Positions 1 through 8,799 of a stretch of 16,345 nt of DNA are shown here, in pieces (the first letter of the stretch is position 1; each line of letters begins with the position of its first letter). Under the pieces are notes generated by a model. That model saw only the letters and a program-made list of their open reading frames with translations. It searched no databases and was not told where the DNA came from. Source of the stretch: Larix sibirica (taxonomy: Eukaryota > Streptophyta > Pinopsida > Pinales > Pinaceae); the NCBI GenBank assembly GCA_004151065.3, contig NWUY0300021085.1:2755-19099 (forward strand), read 5' to 3'. The position numbers and the translations under genes are program-made.

Positions 1-417
1 TTTATTGTTGAGAGCAATGTTCACTTGCCTCTTCAAGGGGGCAACCCCTTAATGAACTAAAATCAACATTCAATATTCTTCTCCACATACTCATAAGGAG
101 TTCTCCATCCTTACTTATAGGATCACCATACAATACTAACCTCCTAACCACATAGTGGAACTTCTTTAATGAAGTCCCATCACATTTATTTACTAATATA
201 ACAAGCTTTATTTAATAATAACAATATAGCGGACATAGACCACTTTACATTGAATGACCTCCCATTCCTAGGATTAAGATATATATAACCATTTCCATTC
301 CAAAAATATAATGCCTTATCATTTTGACAAACCTAAAACATACAACAAAGCTCATGTATGTAAATCACATAACATAGTGTCTATCTAAAATAAATTACAT
401 ATAATGTCATAAAAATA

Positions 418-466
418 TACCTTCAAATTGCTTTTTGCTAAATGTACCTTCAAATTGGTTTTTGCT
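418..466. repeat. 22-bp direct repeat, two copies
   Basis: The 22-base unit starting TACCTTCAAATTG is present at 418-439 and 445-466, with one mismatch (C at 431, G at 458). The copies are separated by five bases. This looks like a local slippage-type duplication in AT-rich DNA. Confidence 0.8.
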
Positions 467-628
467 CCAGTGTATTCCTTTCTACTATTTGGAGTTACTT
501 CTTCATGGCACATGTATGAATGCACTTGCACCACCACTTCTCTTGCACTTCTTTTTGGAGTTTACGAAAACATGTAAATCTTCACAAAATCATGATCCTT
601 ATGGAAATTGTGTCGATAAAAATAATGG

Positions 629-712
629 CACTCTTACTAACACGATACTTATTAAAATTTTAATGATTTGCACTTTTACTCACACAATACTTATTAAATT
701 TTTAATTACATG
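629..712. repeat. 42-bp imperfect tandem duplication
   Basis: Units 629-670 and 671-712 lie head to tail and align without gaps, with about seven mismatches (roughly 83% identity). Both share the core ATACTTATTAAA. The divergence shows that the duplication is old. It accounts for the repetitive C-terminal part of the open frame at 435-716, which argues against that frame being a gene. Confidence 0.75.
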
Positions 713-1295
713 TTGAATATGTGAAAGTCCCACTCCTTTTCTATAAAATATATTATAGTGTATATAACTTGCAATAAATAAAGAAATATGTCTTATTTCA
801 CATCTTTTTAAATATTTTTTAAAACATAATGTCATATTCTCTCTCATATGTCATTGGAACATTTGTACATGGTCGCCACTCCACTCAACAAAACCAGCAC
901 ACACTCATTCCTAATGTACTAGTAGATACAGATACACACAACCTATTTAAAGCATCGATGATTCCATTAAAAGTTGGGGATTGTAATTGTTTATTTTGCC
1001 AAAACCCTTTATATTTATGGGATAGGTTTATTTGGGTGACTTAAATGGTCTATTTTGCCAAAATTCTTGATCAGTTTATGAGGATAGCTCAAGCATGAAT
1101 AACTAGTCATGGATAACATTTAACTTTTCAATAGCCTAAACCCACTAAGATTTTGAAGCATTTTTTGGCTAGATTTTTGCATGGTAGAAATTTTCATGGA
1201 ATTTTTAAAATTTGCAATAACAGTGTCACAAATTTGCAGGATAAGGGTATTTGAGTGTTTGAGAGTGCTGATTCCATTTATATAATTAAAATAAA

Positions 1296-1460
1296 GATAA
1301 AGTTTCACGGTTTATAAATTAAAACTTAATCCAGAAATATAAAAACTTAATTCAGAAATATAAAAATATAAATATATTGATATTACCACTGTACTAGTTT
1401 AGTTTATCATAGGTAAAGTTTCAGAGTTTGTAAATGAAAACTTAATCCCGAAATTTTAAG
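1296..1460. repeat. Dispersed direct repeat of about 48 bp plus 20-bp tandem
   Basis: A segment at about 1296-1343, containing TAAAGTTTCA followed by AAAACTTAATC, recurs at about 1412-1460 with scattered mismatches; the copies are offset by 116 bases. Between them, the unit AAAACTTAATCCAGAAATAT at 1321-1340 is repeated at about 1341-1361 with one extra A and one substitution. The repeats end just upstream of the CpG-rich WRC gene region. Confidence 0.65.
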
Positions 1461-1500
1461 ATATAAATTCATCATGATTGCGGTGAGCATTAGATTGAGT

Positions 1501-1810
1501 ACGGCAAAACACACTTTCACTAGAATGTAGAAAAGGCAATGTTGACAGGCAACAACCGGTGCACCGCTCGCTGGTTCCGGTCCTTCTCGGAAAGGAACAG
1601 GCTATCGGCTGTTTCCGGTCAACTTGAGCGATCTTCGAGCATATATGCGAGAGAAGGGAGGGATTTGTGTTGTTTGTTTGGTGCTGTTATTGGAGCTTTG
1701 GGTTATCGGTGAGCGGGAGCATTGCGGAGTTTTCTCGGGGTAGGTGAGCCTCCGTATGTGACCGTGGCTTGGTTTCTATTGAAGGGTAACTGGGTAATCC
1801 ATATATAGAT
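1501..1810 (+). promoter_or_regulatory. CpG-rich 5' flank and putative 5' UTR of the WRC gene
   Basis: Base composition changes sharply here from the AT-rich DNA upstream: 1541-1640 alone contains nine CpG dinucleotides. This fits the 5' end of an expressed, lightly methylated gene. A TATA-like CATATATG at about 1639-1646 lies about 165 bases before the start codon, but it is too generic to call a promoter with confidence. An in-frame TAA at 1787-1789 closes the frame just before the ATG, so most of this stretch up to 1810 should be untranslated leader. The transcription start cannot be placed from sequence alone. Confidence 0.4.
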
Positions 1811-4176
1811 ATGAGGATTCGGAAGCGTTCCGGAGCTTCATTCACATCTTCCTGGAGCCCTACTTCCTGTGTTGCCATTAGCACTGACAATGGCAACGGC
1901 GACGGTGAGGAGGCGGAGTTTCTTCTTCCGCTGGTAGCAGCTGCCATGGACGTCCAGCGGTCTGAGGAGGAAGAGAAGGTCGAAGGAGATGGGGATCATT
2001 GCACCCGCGCCACCGCTTTTAGGACTCATGCGCGTCCTGTCCACAACTGGAGGAACGCTTTACAGCTCCAACGCGGCGGCGATGGGAACAGTGAAAATCA
2101 AGCTCTTGAGGTAAACCTATGTTATCTTCCACTTGGACTTTTATTTTTGGTATTTTCGAAAGGTAGGGAGTTAGAATGAATCTTTTGCAGTAGGTGAAGT
2201 TACTCACCAATTACTTGAATTAGAGTCAACCATATTATTGCCCTTTCTCTCTATCTCACTCTATATGCGAGGTGCCCATTAAATAGTATTTACATTTGAG
2301 TAGATCTCATCGATATACAAAAGAAGAGGAGCGGAGACGTGCAGCAGAATCTTGGGTTATATATATATATATATATATATATACAATACTGCTGCATGCA
2401 GGCGATATGCCAGACATAAAATTTATGTCTGGTGTACTGTTGGGCGCCACTGAGGTAATACGGTTAATGTTCACCAGATGCATGTGTGCCTTTTTCATCT
2501 CCCATTGACGGCCCAAAATCTTCGTAACAGAACTGAATAGATGTATTGTGGGGGCGAATGCACCAAAAATGAGGGGCATGCCGCAATTGGGTGCAAACTG
2601 TGGACTTCCTTCTGTGCTTCCCCAAACCCTCGAGTTCGTAGATACACAAAACGACACACAAATTTTTGGGTAGATCTATATGTAATGTATATATGTATCA
2701 ATATGTAGATTTATGGATGGATACATATCTATTAACCTGAACCTGCTCAAACGATTCGCAGTCGAAATGTGGGAAAAATAAGAGAGGTTATGGACAAATG
2801 TTGAGGGCTTAGGTTGTATTATTATTATTATGTTAGTCTACGATTTATTTTCTCGCACGCCCTTAAGACGCAGTGCAATCCCGAGGGTATCAATCTCTCG
2901 CGTCTGTCTTCTGTATAAGAGCCAATAAGCGCCTTCGAGATGAATCTGTGAGAGCCGTGCCGACGGCGTGGATAAGGACGAAATAGTACGGGCGCACGAA
3001 GCAGATTAAAATAGTTTCGTTTCATCGGGAAATCGAGAGGCACCACATATTATATAATGATATTCAGATCCCGCAATTTGGGACTGGCCAGTAGTAATGT
3101 TAGCCGGGCACCACGGAAGAACAGTTATGGCCTCCCTTTCAAGAATAGGTTAACTTTCAAGAATAGGTTAACTTTCCTTTATTGTCAATTTCGCGCTGCA
3201 CTAAAATCCATTTGGGTTTCGTTTCGTTTTGCGCAGGACGGCGGGGAGGGCAAGAAGGTAGAGTGCAAATGGAAAGGGACTATGAGGTAACTATATATTT
3301 TTCAATCGGCCTCGTACGGATTTCCGGTTTATTGTACGACTGATAGCACCGTTGCTTTTAATTATATTATAGCTTTATGTATGCCTTAAACATCTCGTGA
3401 TCTCCTGTGAATCTCTTCTCGCAGAAATCAATGGGAAAGCATTAGACTGTTAAGAAAGGAAGGTACAGATAGAAGCTAACTACACCTTATATCTTTATTT
3501 ACTGTTTGTATATGGAATATTACCACTAAATCCCATGCATTAGTCTTTACATGTTACTTGTTATCAACCCATTGCTAGTTAGTGCACTGTAATTGTTTTG
3601 AATTCAGGAACTCAAGGAACCCTTCTCAAAAGAGAAGACACGTCAAGCAGCACCGAAAAAGAGATAACTGGAGACACTGATGAGGAATGGGAGTTGCCAA
3701 AATCAGGCCTTCTTGATAGGGGGAATTTGGGGAGGCATGAAAAGAAGTCAAGTGTGCACAGCGACAAGGGTAAAAGAAGCAAAGATGAGATTGGTTATTT
3801 CAAGGGATGGAAGAATGATGAAACAAAGACCACTAAAAAGCTCAAGCAGGAAATCCAGCTTGAAGATGGGCGAAGAGTGGATGAGAAAGCCATGCCTAAC
3901 AAACGTTCTAATAATAACGAAGCAGAAGGGTCTCAATGCAGGCGGAGGAACGGGCGAGGTTGGAGGTGTTCTCAGCGGACTCTTGTAGGGTATTCTCTAT
4001 GTGAACACCATCTGGCCAAGGGCAGGCTTAGGAATATAAATAGCAATGCTAATAACAACACTATAGGTACAGGTATCGTGATTAACAAGGTCAGTAACTG
4101 CAAGATCAAAGAATTGCGCCTTATAAACACTTCTTGCTCTCGATCAGCAGAAGCCGAACTCACGAATAAATTATAA
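1811..4176 (+). CDS. WRC-domain protein, four exons, 318 residues (putative nuclear regulator)
   Basis: Spliced model: 1811-2110, 3237-3286, 3425-3462 and 3608-4176, with GT-AG introns of phases 0, 2 and 1. The exons total 957 nt (318 codons plus TAA), and the frame stays open throughout. The start is the first ATG after an in-frame TAA at 1787-1789. The product begins MRIRKR, a motif I recall as the usual start of plant WRC-only proteins. Residues 240-264 form the WRC zinc motif C-x9-C-x10-C-x2-H (C240, C250, C261, H264; DNA 3937-4011), with the signature GRGWRC and the typical GYSLCEHH. The WRC domain is plant-specific and is credited with DNA binding and nuclear targeting; basic clusters are visible around it (RRRNGRGWR, KGRLR). 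No QLQ domain is present, so this is not a canonical growth-regulating factor. Residues 51-60 are acidic, and about 130-235 are charged and probably disordered. The WRC assignment is firm. The small exons 2 and 3 are my inference from splice sites and frame. The specific function is unknown. Confidence 0.82.
2340..2396. repeat. (TA)13 microsatellite inside a hairpin
   Basis: Thirteen perfect TA units occupy 2358-2383. They are flanked by an inverted repeat with 8-bp arms, TGCAGCAG (2340-2347) and CTGCTGCA (2389-2396). The whole segment could fold into a cruciform or an RNA hairpin inside intron 1. The tract should be length-polymorphic. Confidence 0.85.
2410..2432. repeat. 23-bp near-perfect palindrome
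   Basis: Arms CCAGACATAAA (2410-2420) and TTTATGTCTGG (2422-2432) are exact reverse complements around a single A at 2421. The palindrome lies 13 bases past the (TA)13 hairpin. It may be the tip of a small inverted-repeat transposon remnant or a chance structure. No terminal repeats or target-site duplication could be fixed. Confidence 0.8.
2838..3120. other. CpG-dense block within intron 1
   Basis: About 20 CpG dinucleotides fall between 2841 and 3045, roughly ten per 100 bases, while the surrounding intron and the retroelement are almost free of them. A minus-strand frame (2828-3046, 72 codons) is open across it, but its product resembles nothing I know. It could be an alternative promoter or first exon upstream of exon 2, an unmethylated regulatory island, or a young GC-rich insertion. 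Sequence alone does not decide. Confidence 0.5.
3137..3172. repeat. 18-bp perfect tandem duplication
   Basis: The unit TTTCAAGAATAGGTTAAC occurs at 3137-3154 and 3155-3172 with no mismatch. It sits 65-100 bases before the exon 2 acceptor, where branch points and the pyrimidine tract lie. Perfect identity suggests a recent duplication. Confidence 0.9.
4165..4170 (+). promoter_or_regulatory. AATAAA overlapping the WRC stop region
   Basis: AATAAA lies inside the last codons of exon 4 (in frame as Asn-Lys), six bases before the TAA completes. A second AATAAA is at 4557-4562. Plant polyadenylation signals are loose, so neither is assigned as the used site. The second is at a more ordinary distance for a 3' UTR of about 400 bases. 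Confidence 0.25.
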
Positions 4177-5480
4177 AAATTTTATGGTTGAACTAGTTCA
4201 GTTGTATGCTGCTCTCAGAATACAATGACGAAATCTACTTACAATTACAATCCATGGCTAATCTACTGTATTGTATTCTACTGTTGAGCTGCCTGTGCGT
4301 CAACTGTTGAAGCTGCCTGTGTTTTATTTTGCGCAATGACTAACGATAAGTACCTGGAATCGAAACCTCAGTTCTCACATATACTGTCTGACATGGTGCA
4401 ATTAGAGTAGCCTCTTTAGTATCAAAACTTGCGGGCTTCTTAAATATTTGCAGGTATTTCTGCTTGTATAATCTGATACAAGATCATTTTTTTTTAAATT
4501 TTAGGTCAAGTACATTTGATATTCTCTTGGAGCCATCGTTTCAACTTGTTTTACTGAATAAAAATTCATATATGGTTGCCAGAACAATGGTTGGAATTTG
4601 TTTTACGGAGTTAAAAAGATTCATTCATAGGTGTATGATATATATAGTATATACAGCTGAAGCAGTGGTTGTGGAAAAAATACTGGCCCTGTACGGTATA
4701 TTGGTTATGATTTCAAATTACTCTTATTTCAACGAAGGGAGTACTGCATCTGTTTTTCAAAATGATTATAGTTATAATTTCTTTTGTTTTTTACTTTATA
4801 TTGAAACTCAACCTTGTTTGTAGGTTTTTTAAATCAAGCTCGAGTATAAACTAATGGCCTATAACATTATGCTATTTACATTGTTTTAATTTTATTTAAA
4901 TTTTATTTTATATTTACATTGTTTTAATTTTATTTTATTAAAAAATTAGGATAATTAACTTAAAAACTTATAAATATAACTTTTTGAATATGATTTTTAA
5001 AAAAATGGGTTGTTTTGATTTGGATATTTGGACATATGGAATGCTCGAGCTTTGTAGAATTATAATACTTATGCCTCAATTTCACTCCTTGTTTATTTTT
5101 TTAGAAACGTTAATATGATTTAGTTAGGTGTTAGTAAAATTTTATTATGGAAAAAGTTGTAAGGTGTTTTATTTTAATGTTCAGCCATTAAGGAGCCTAA
5201 TTTAATGGTTTGTTATTATTTTACAAAGCCATTCTTAGGGAAATTGAACTCCAATGAGAATATATCATCAACCCCTTTTAATGAACTAGTCAAGTCCTTT
5301 ATTAATCTTTATTAATACCTGTGATGATTAATTTCAATATTATTAAATTTAAATTTCTTAATAAACACCTTAAAAATTCATATTCCTCTACATTTACCAA
5401 AAAACTTCCATGTTTGATGGGTTTTATAGTGCTTGGTTGATCTTTTCAAATGATTTTAGAATAGAGTTTAACAAAACATA
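4177..5480. other. AT-rich gene-free region, 3' flank of the WRC gene
   Basis: The first several hundred bases probably include the WRC gene's 3' UTR. A 119-codon open frame at 4464-4823 is AT-driven, rich in Ile, Tyr and Phe, and unlike any family I know, so I do not call it. A 25-bp direct repeat starting TATTTACATTGTTTTAATTT is present at 4873-4897 and 4911-4935. The rest up to the LTR is AT-rich with homopolymer runs. The right boundary is approximate because the outer end of the LTR cannot be fixed. Confidence 0.6.
4873..4935. repeat. 25-bp direct repeat, two copies
   Basis: Identical 25-base copies at 4873-4897 and 4911-4935 are separated by a 13-base AT-only spacer. This is a low-complexity local duplication with no coding context. 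Confidence 0.8.
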
Positions 5481-5639
5481 TATTTGTCTCTTTAATATAG
5501 GGTCATTTCAATATATTGTGAACTTTATAAATTCCTTCAAGATAAATGCATCCTTATTATTTACTCTCAATGGTATTAGAGATTAAGTATATGAAAAAAA
5601 GTTGAATTGGTTAGATTGAGAGGTATAAATAACTAGCTC

Positions 5640-5873
5640 TAAAAATATACTTCACAAGACATCTTATTACATTGCTTGAAGGAACTTTCTAGTAGGTAAA
5701 ACTTTCCATAAGCCTTTCTAGTGAAAAACTTTCTAGGCAGGTAGAACCTTCTAGTAAGTCTTCTTACAAATATTGCTTTCACACTATATCTACTTTGTGG
5801 GCCTTATTTGATATAGATGTTCTTAATACATAATAATTTATCTATTTAAGGAGGTCGGGGTAGGAATTTGACA
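5640..5873 (-). repeat. 3' LTR, inner part (copy 1)
   Basis: The LTR starts on the minus strand at 5873 with TGTCAAATTCC, right after the polypurine tract, as expected for a TG...CA long terminal repeat. At 5682-5751 it carries several copies of a CTAGAA(A/G)G-type motif, including two exact GAAnnTTC palindromes (5682-5689 and 5744-5751, either strand). The outer end is uncertain because no second LTR of this copy is available for comparison. The LTR may extend left to about 5480 or beyond. Confidence 0.65.
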
Positions 5874-5875
5874 TG

Positions 5876-5885
5876 CCCCCCCCCT
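5876..5885 (-). promoter_or_regulatory. Polypurine tract, plus-strand primer site (copy 1)
   Basis: On the minus strand a run of nine G preceded by A (TTTTGA then G9) lies two bases before the LTR TG. In LTR retrotransposons the polypurine tract primes second-strand DNA synthesis and marks the 3' LTR boundary. The sequence just before it, read on the minus strand, still encodes the LEDNVVFEGG-like end of pol. Confidence 0.8.
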
Positions 5886-6000
5886 CAAAAACAACATTGT
5901 CCTCAAGGTTGGAGATGTGGAAATTATTGATGTATCTCTATTGATTCCCATTCAACATCCTTAGGTTGAGTATCTTTCCATTGGATCAAGACCACTTGGA
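5886..6000 (-). pseudogene. Chromodomain and pol C-terminus remnant (copy 1)
   Basis: The minus strand between about 6000 and 5945 reads VVLIQWKDTQPKDVEWES. This is the conserved beta-strand and tryptophan core of a retroviral-type chromodomain (usually V-x-W-K-x-L, then W-E). After a frame change the tail reads as a Leu-Glu-Asp ... Phe-Glu-Gly-Gly-type pol terminus running into the polypurine tract. Chromodomains guide chromoviral integrase to marked chromatin. The frameshift shows that this copy cannot do so. Confidence 0.7.
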
Positions 6001-6259
6001 TGGTGCATTGGGAGAGATGATGTTTCTGTTTGTCAAGGATGGCCTAAGGTTGCATCTAAATGCCAACCTTTTCATCCAATTCTGGAAGGATAATTTGAAT
6101 ACAACACTGAGGACCAACCACTTTCTTCAAGTAGGAGACATGAAAGCTGGGGTGAATCTTGAGTGGATAGGTAAATCTAATTTGAAAGCCACGGTGCCTA
6201 CACATTTGAGGTCCTTAAATAGGATCCATAAAACTTGGGAGAATTTTTTTCCTAGTTGT

Positions 6260-7230
6260 TGACCTTAAGTGAGGTCTTCTTATAAGGTTGTAGGCAAAGA
6301 AATACCTATTTGCCTCATACAAAATGGAAGTGATGTTGATCAGTTTGTTGCTTCATTCTATTATGAGCCATAACCATATTATGCTTGAGAGTGTAGAGAA
6401 TGTTAGCTCAAGTTGTGAGTTTTGGTTCAACCTTCTATAACTTAGAGATGCATGGTACATAGGATAGCACTGAGGGGGGATTTTGGCCATAGGAAATTTC
6501 AAAGGGATTCATTCAAGTGGTACTATGATATGTTGTATTATATCACCATTCAACTAAATGTAATCGTTAATCCTATTGAGATTTCCACTCTCAAGTAAAG
6601 CACTACAAATATGCTTCAGGATACCTTTTACTAGCTTCCTTTTGACCATTATTTTGGGGGTGATAGGCAGTGTTGGGATTCAGTTGATTTCCCTAGAGAA
6701 TTTTTTTTCCAAAAATTGCTAGTGAAGGCGCCTTCACAATATGTGAATAGAATATGACATACCATGGAGTTTGGATACATTATCAATGAAGACTTCAACT
6801 ATTATAGAGGCCTTGAAAGGGTATTGTAGGGCACAAAAATGAGCACATTTGGAAAGACAATCAACCACAACCATGATTACAGACTTATTGCCATATTTTG
6901 GTAACCCCACAATGGAATCCATAGAACTGTCAGTCTACATGGAAGTTGAAATTGGAAGTGGTTGAAGTTCAACTAGAGGTTTCACTATCTCACCTTATGT
7001 CTTTGGTTAGTGTCATATTTTTCCACAAATGTTTAGATTCTCTTCTTCATGGCTTCCTATAAAAATGATCATTTGATTCTTTCATATGTTTTATACAATC
7101 CTGAATGACTGGCTACGAGGGATGAATGTAGCTCACATAACACGTGTGAGTTCAATGCTGACTTCTTGTGCAAATATAAACATCCTTTATAACAAATATA
7201 ATTGTTGTGCAAATTGTAGCATATATATGC
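6260..7230 (-). pseudogene. Integrase remnant (copy 1)
   Basis: The best-preserved part is 6734-6922, which reads DSIVGLPKYGNKSVIMVVVD, the start of the rve core domain. It contains the first catalytic Asp (6860-6862), followed by LSK-CAHF and KLHGM. The second Asp region (about 6715-6750) is frameshifted and holds a stop. The later AYHPQ-NGQ motif is at 6647-6668, and the C-terminal QPYKKTSLK segment is at about 6264-6295. Upstream, at 6925-7230, the HHCC zinc finger is barely traceable through stops. Integrase inserts element DNA into the host genome. This one is inactive. Confidence 0.85.
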
Positions 7231-7339
7231 ATGGGGTTCTTATTGAAGTTGTTGGATCATGGTAGAAAGAGTGGTGTTTATTAAACATGCATTATGATCA
7301 TCTTTCAACCAATATGTTAGGATGGAGGAGAGAGAAAAG

Positions 7340-7800
7340 AGGGAACCTTCTTCTTCAAATTATTGAGAGAGAGCATCTACTACCACGTTCTCCTTGTCCT
7401 TTGGTAAATTATCTCATAGTCATATCCCAACATTTTGTGACCCATTTTTGTTGCTCAGGGGAGGAAGTTCTTTGTTCTATAAATTATTTTAGGCAACGAT
7501 GATTTCTTTTGATCCAAAACATTTCCCAAGTAGGTGTGGATGGCATATGTTCACATCATGTAATGTGGCCATCATCCCTTTTTCATAAGTCAATTTTCCC
7601 AAGTGTCGTTCACAGAGTTGTTTGCTAGTAAAATCCAACAACATGCCTTCTTGCATGAGAACTGCTCAATGAATTGATATGAGGCATCACATTACAGGAA
7701 AAAGGTTTTAGTGAAGTCGATAAAAGAGAGTAGTGGAGTGGTACAAAAATCCTCCTTTAAGTCCTGGAAATAAATTTCTACTACATCACTCCAATTGAAA
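7340..7800 (-). pseudogene. RNase H remnant (copy 1)
   Basis: The minus strand has the active-site segment CDAS at 7691-7680, directly preceded by an in-frame stop (7694-7692). The end of the domain reads ENVVVDALSQ followed by a stop and FEEEGSL, at about 7390-7341. This is the conserved DALSR linker between RNase H and integrase. The order and spacing fit Ty3/gypsy pol. Multiple stops and frame changes in between make it non-functional. Confidence 0.75.
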
Positions 7801-7959
7801 GGATTTTTCTAGCAATGTTGTGAGTGGAGATGTTATCTTACCATAGTTTCATATGAGCTTTATATGTAATAACCAGTGTGACCCAAAAAACCTGAGTATT
7901 TTAAGAGTTTTAGGGAGAGGCCAATCCTTCATTGTTTCAATTTTCTTTGGATCCACATG

Positions 7960-8780
7960 CACACCCTCTTAATTGACAATATCACCAAAATATTCCACTT
8001 CCAAGACACCAATGGAACATTTAGACATTTTAAGAAAGTGTTCATCACCCACAAGTAGTTGTAATACCTTATCCACATGGACTAGATGGGATTTCCAAGT
8101 TTCATTGTTGATCAAGATGTCATGTGAAAAAGGACCAGGGAAAAAATATGCAAAAAGGGTTTAGATATTGAGTTCATAAGACTCACGAAGGTGGATGGTA
8201 TGTTTTAAAAGCGAAATGGAATCACCAATAACTCTAGTGGCCTTTATCAGTGCAAAAAGTGGTCTTGGTAATATCCTCCTCCTTCATGCAAATTTGATGA
8301 TAGATTGAACGTAGATCAATTTTGGTGAAGAATTGAGCATCCTTGAGCTCATCCAAAAGGTCATAAATGATAGGAATGATAAAATTATCGTTGATGATCA
8401 ACTTGTTCAAAGCACAAAAGTCATGACACATGTGTCAAACACCTTATTTCTTGAGGATCATAACATTTGGGGAAGAATAAGGGCTAGCATTCATACATAT
8501 TACACCAACAACTAGCAACTACTGAATGGTCTTTTCAATTTCACTTTTTTGGGCCAACAGACGATGATATAGGTGCATGTTTAGTGGATTCGGCTACCGA
8601 GTATGAGTGGAATGGAATGATCATGGTCACCACGAGAAGGGGGTAGTCCTTTGGGAATGCCAAAATGAATTGGTGTTTTTCCAAGACTAACTGCACGCCA
8701 AAAGGAATGGGTTGAGAAGGTGTCTCAAAAACTTGAATGGCATGGAATTGATCCACAATGCTTGAATGACCCTTTTTCAT
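7960..8780 (-). pseudogene. Reverse transcriptase remnant (copy 1)
   Basis: The segment at 8431-8234 reads MCHDFCALNKLIINDNF and continues to FFTKIDLRS-YHQI. This is reverse-transcriptase block 2-3, with the first catalytic Asp at 8317-8315. The FxDDILI catalytic box has decayed to SHDILI (8124-8119 encodes His-Asp), so one of the two paired aspartates is lost. The piece after GH is out of frame across 8240-8165. The pre-RT linker (8780-8541) begins KKGHSSIVDQFHAIQV, typical of chromoviral pol. The thumb (VDPKKIE...DWPLPKT) at about 7970-7895 follows a stop. Confidence 0.88.
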
Positions 8781-8799
8781 AATATTTTACATGAGGTGC

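Larger units (their letters stand above)
1..1500. other. AT-rich intergenic region, no recognisable gene
   Basis: No reading frame here resembles a protein family I know. The open frames at 435-716 and 829-1044 (+) and 1120-1308 (-) are short, low in complexity and lack gene context. The region holds small decayed direct repeats (listed separately). A short inverted repeat at 35-50 has 6-bp arms, AAGGGG and CCCCTT, around GCAA. The stretch is probably old transposon-derived or intergenic DNA upstream of the WRC gene. I could not assign any piece of it to a named element. Confidence 0.6.
2111..3236 (+). other. Intron 1 of the WRC gene
   Basis: The donor is GAG|GTAAAC at 2110/2111 and the acceptor is TTGCGCAG|GAC at 3236/3237. 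The phase is 0. At 1126 bp it is far longer than introns 2 (3287-3424) and 3 (3463-3607). It holds a microsatellite hairpin, a palindrome, a CpG-dense block and an 18-bp tandem duplication. The 351-base minus-strand open frame at 2307-2657 runs through the (TA)n tract as an alternating Tyr-Ile stretch and matches no family I know. Without the splice the exon 1 frame would stop at 2177-2179. Confidence 0.65.

Noticed and set aside
435-716. 93-codon open frame on the + strand
   Set aside because: Its C-terminal third is made of the decayed 42-bp tandem repeat. There is no family resemblance and no codon-usage or context support.
829-1044. 71-codon open frame on the + strand
   Set aside because: It is short and AT-rich, with no similarity I know. 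Part of it belongs to a short repeat (TATTTTGCCAAAA near 992 and 1051).
1687-2210. Minus-strand open frames opposite WRC exon 1
   Set aside because: These are shadows of a GC-rich coding exon; the + strand has the MRIRKR start and a fitting splice donor.
2307-2657. 116-codon minus-strand open frame in intron 1
   Set aside because: It reads through the (TA)13 tract as alternating Tyr-Ile and matches no family I know. At most it is a transposon fragment.
4330-4420. tRNA-like or SINE-like B-box (GGTTTCGATTCC on the minus strand, about 4358-4369)
   Set aside because: It has one extra T relative to the consensus. No matching A-box, cloverleaf or poly(A)/poly(T) tail was found, so a SINE or tRNA cannot be supported.
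4464-4823. 119-codon open frame on the + strand
   Set aside because: It is AT-driven, rich in Ile, Tyr, Phe and Asn, and has no recognisable domain. It lies where the WRC 3' UTR or intergenic DNA is expected.
5966-6262. 98-codon + strand open frame over the chromodomain region, and its copy at 11594-11842
   Set aside because: It is antisense to pol; the minus strand carries the recognisable chromodomain and integrase tail. The 5-bp duplication in copy 2 changes its end, as expected for non-coding DNA.
7287-7502. + strand open frames at 7287-7502, 7973-8164, 8333-8515 and 8973-9158 and their copies
   Set aside because: All are antisense shadows of the RNase H, reverse transcriptase and protease remnants on the minus strand.
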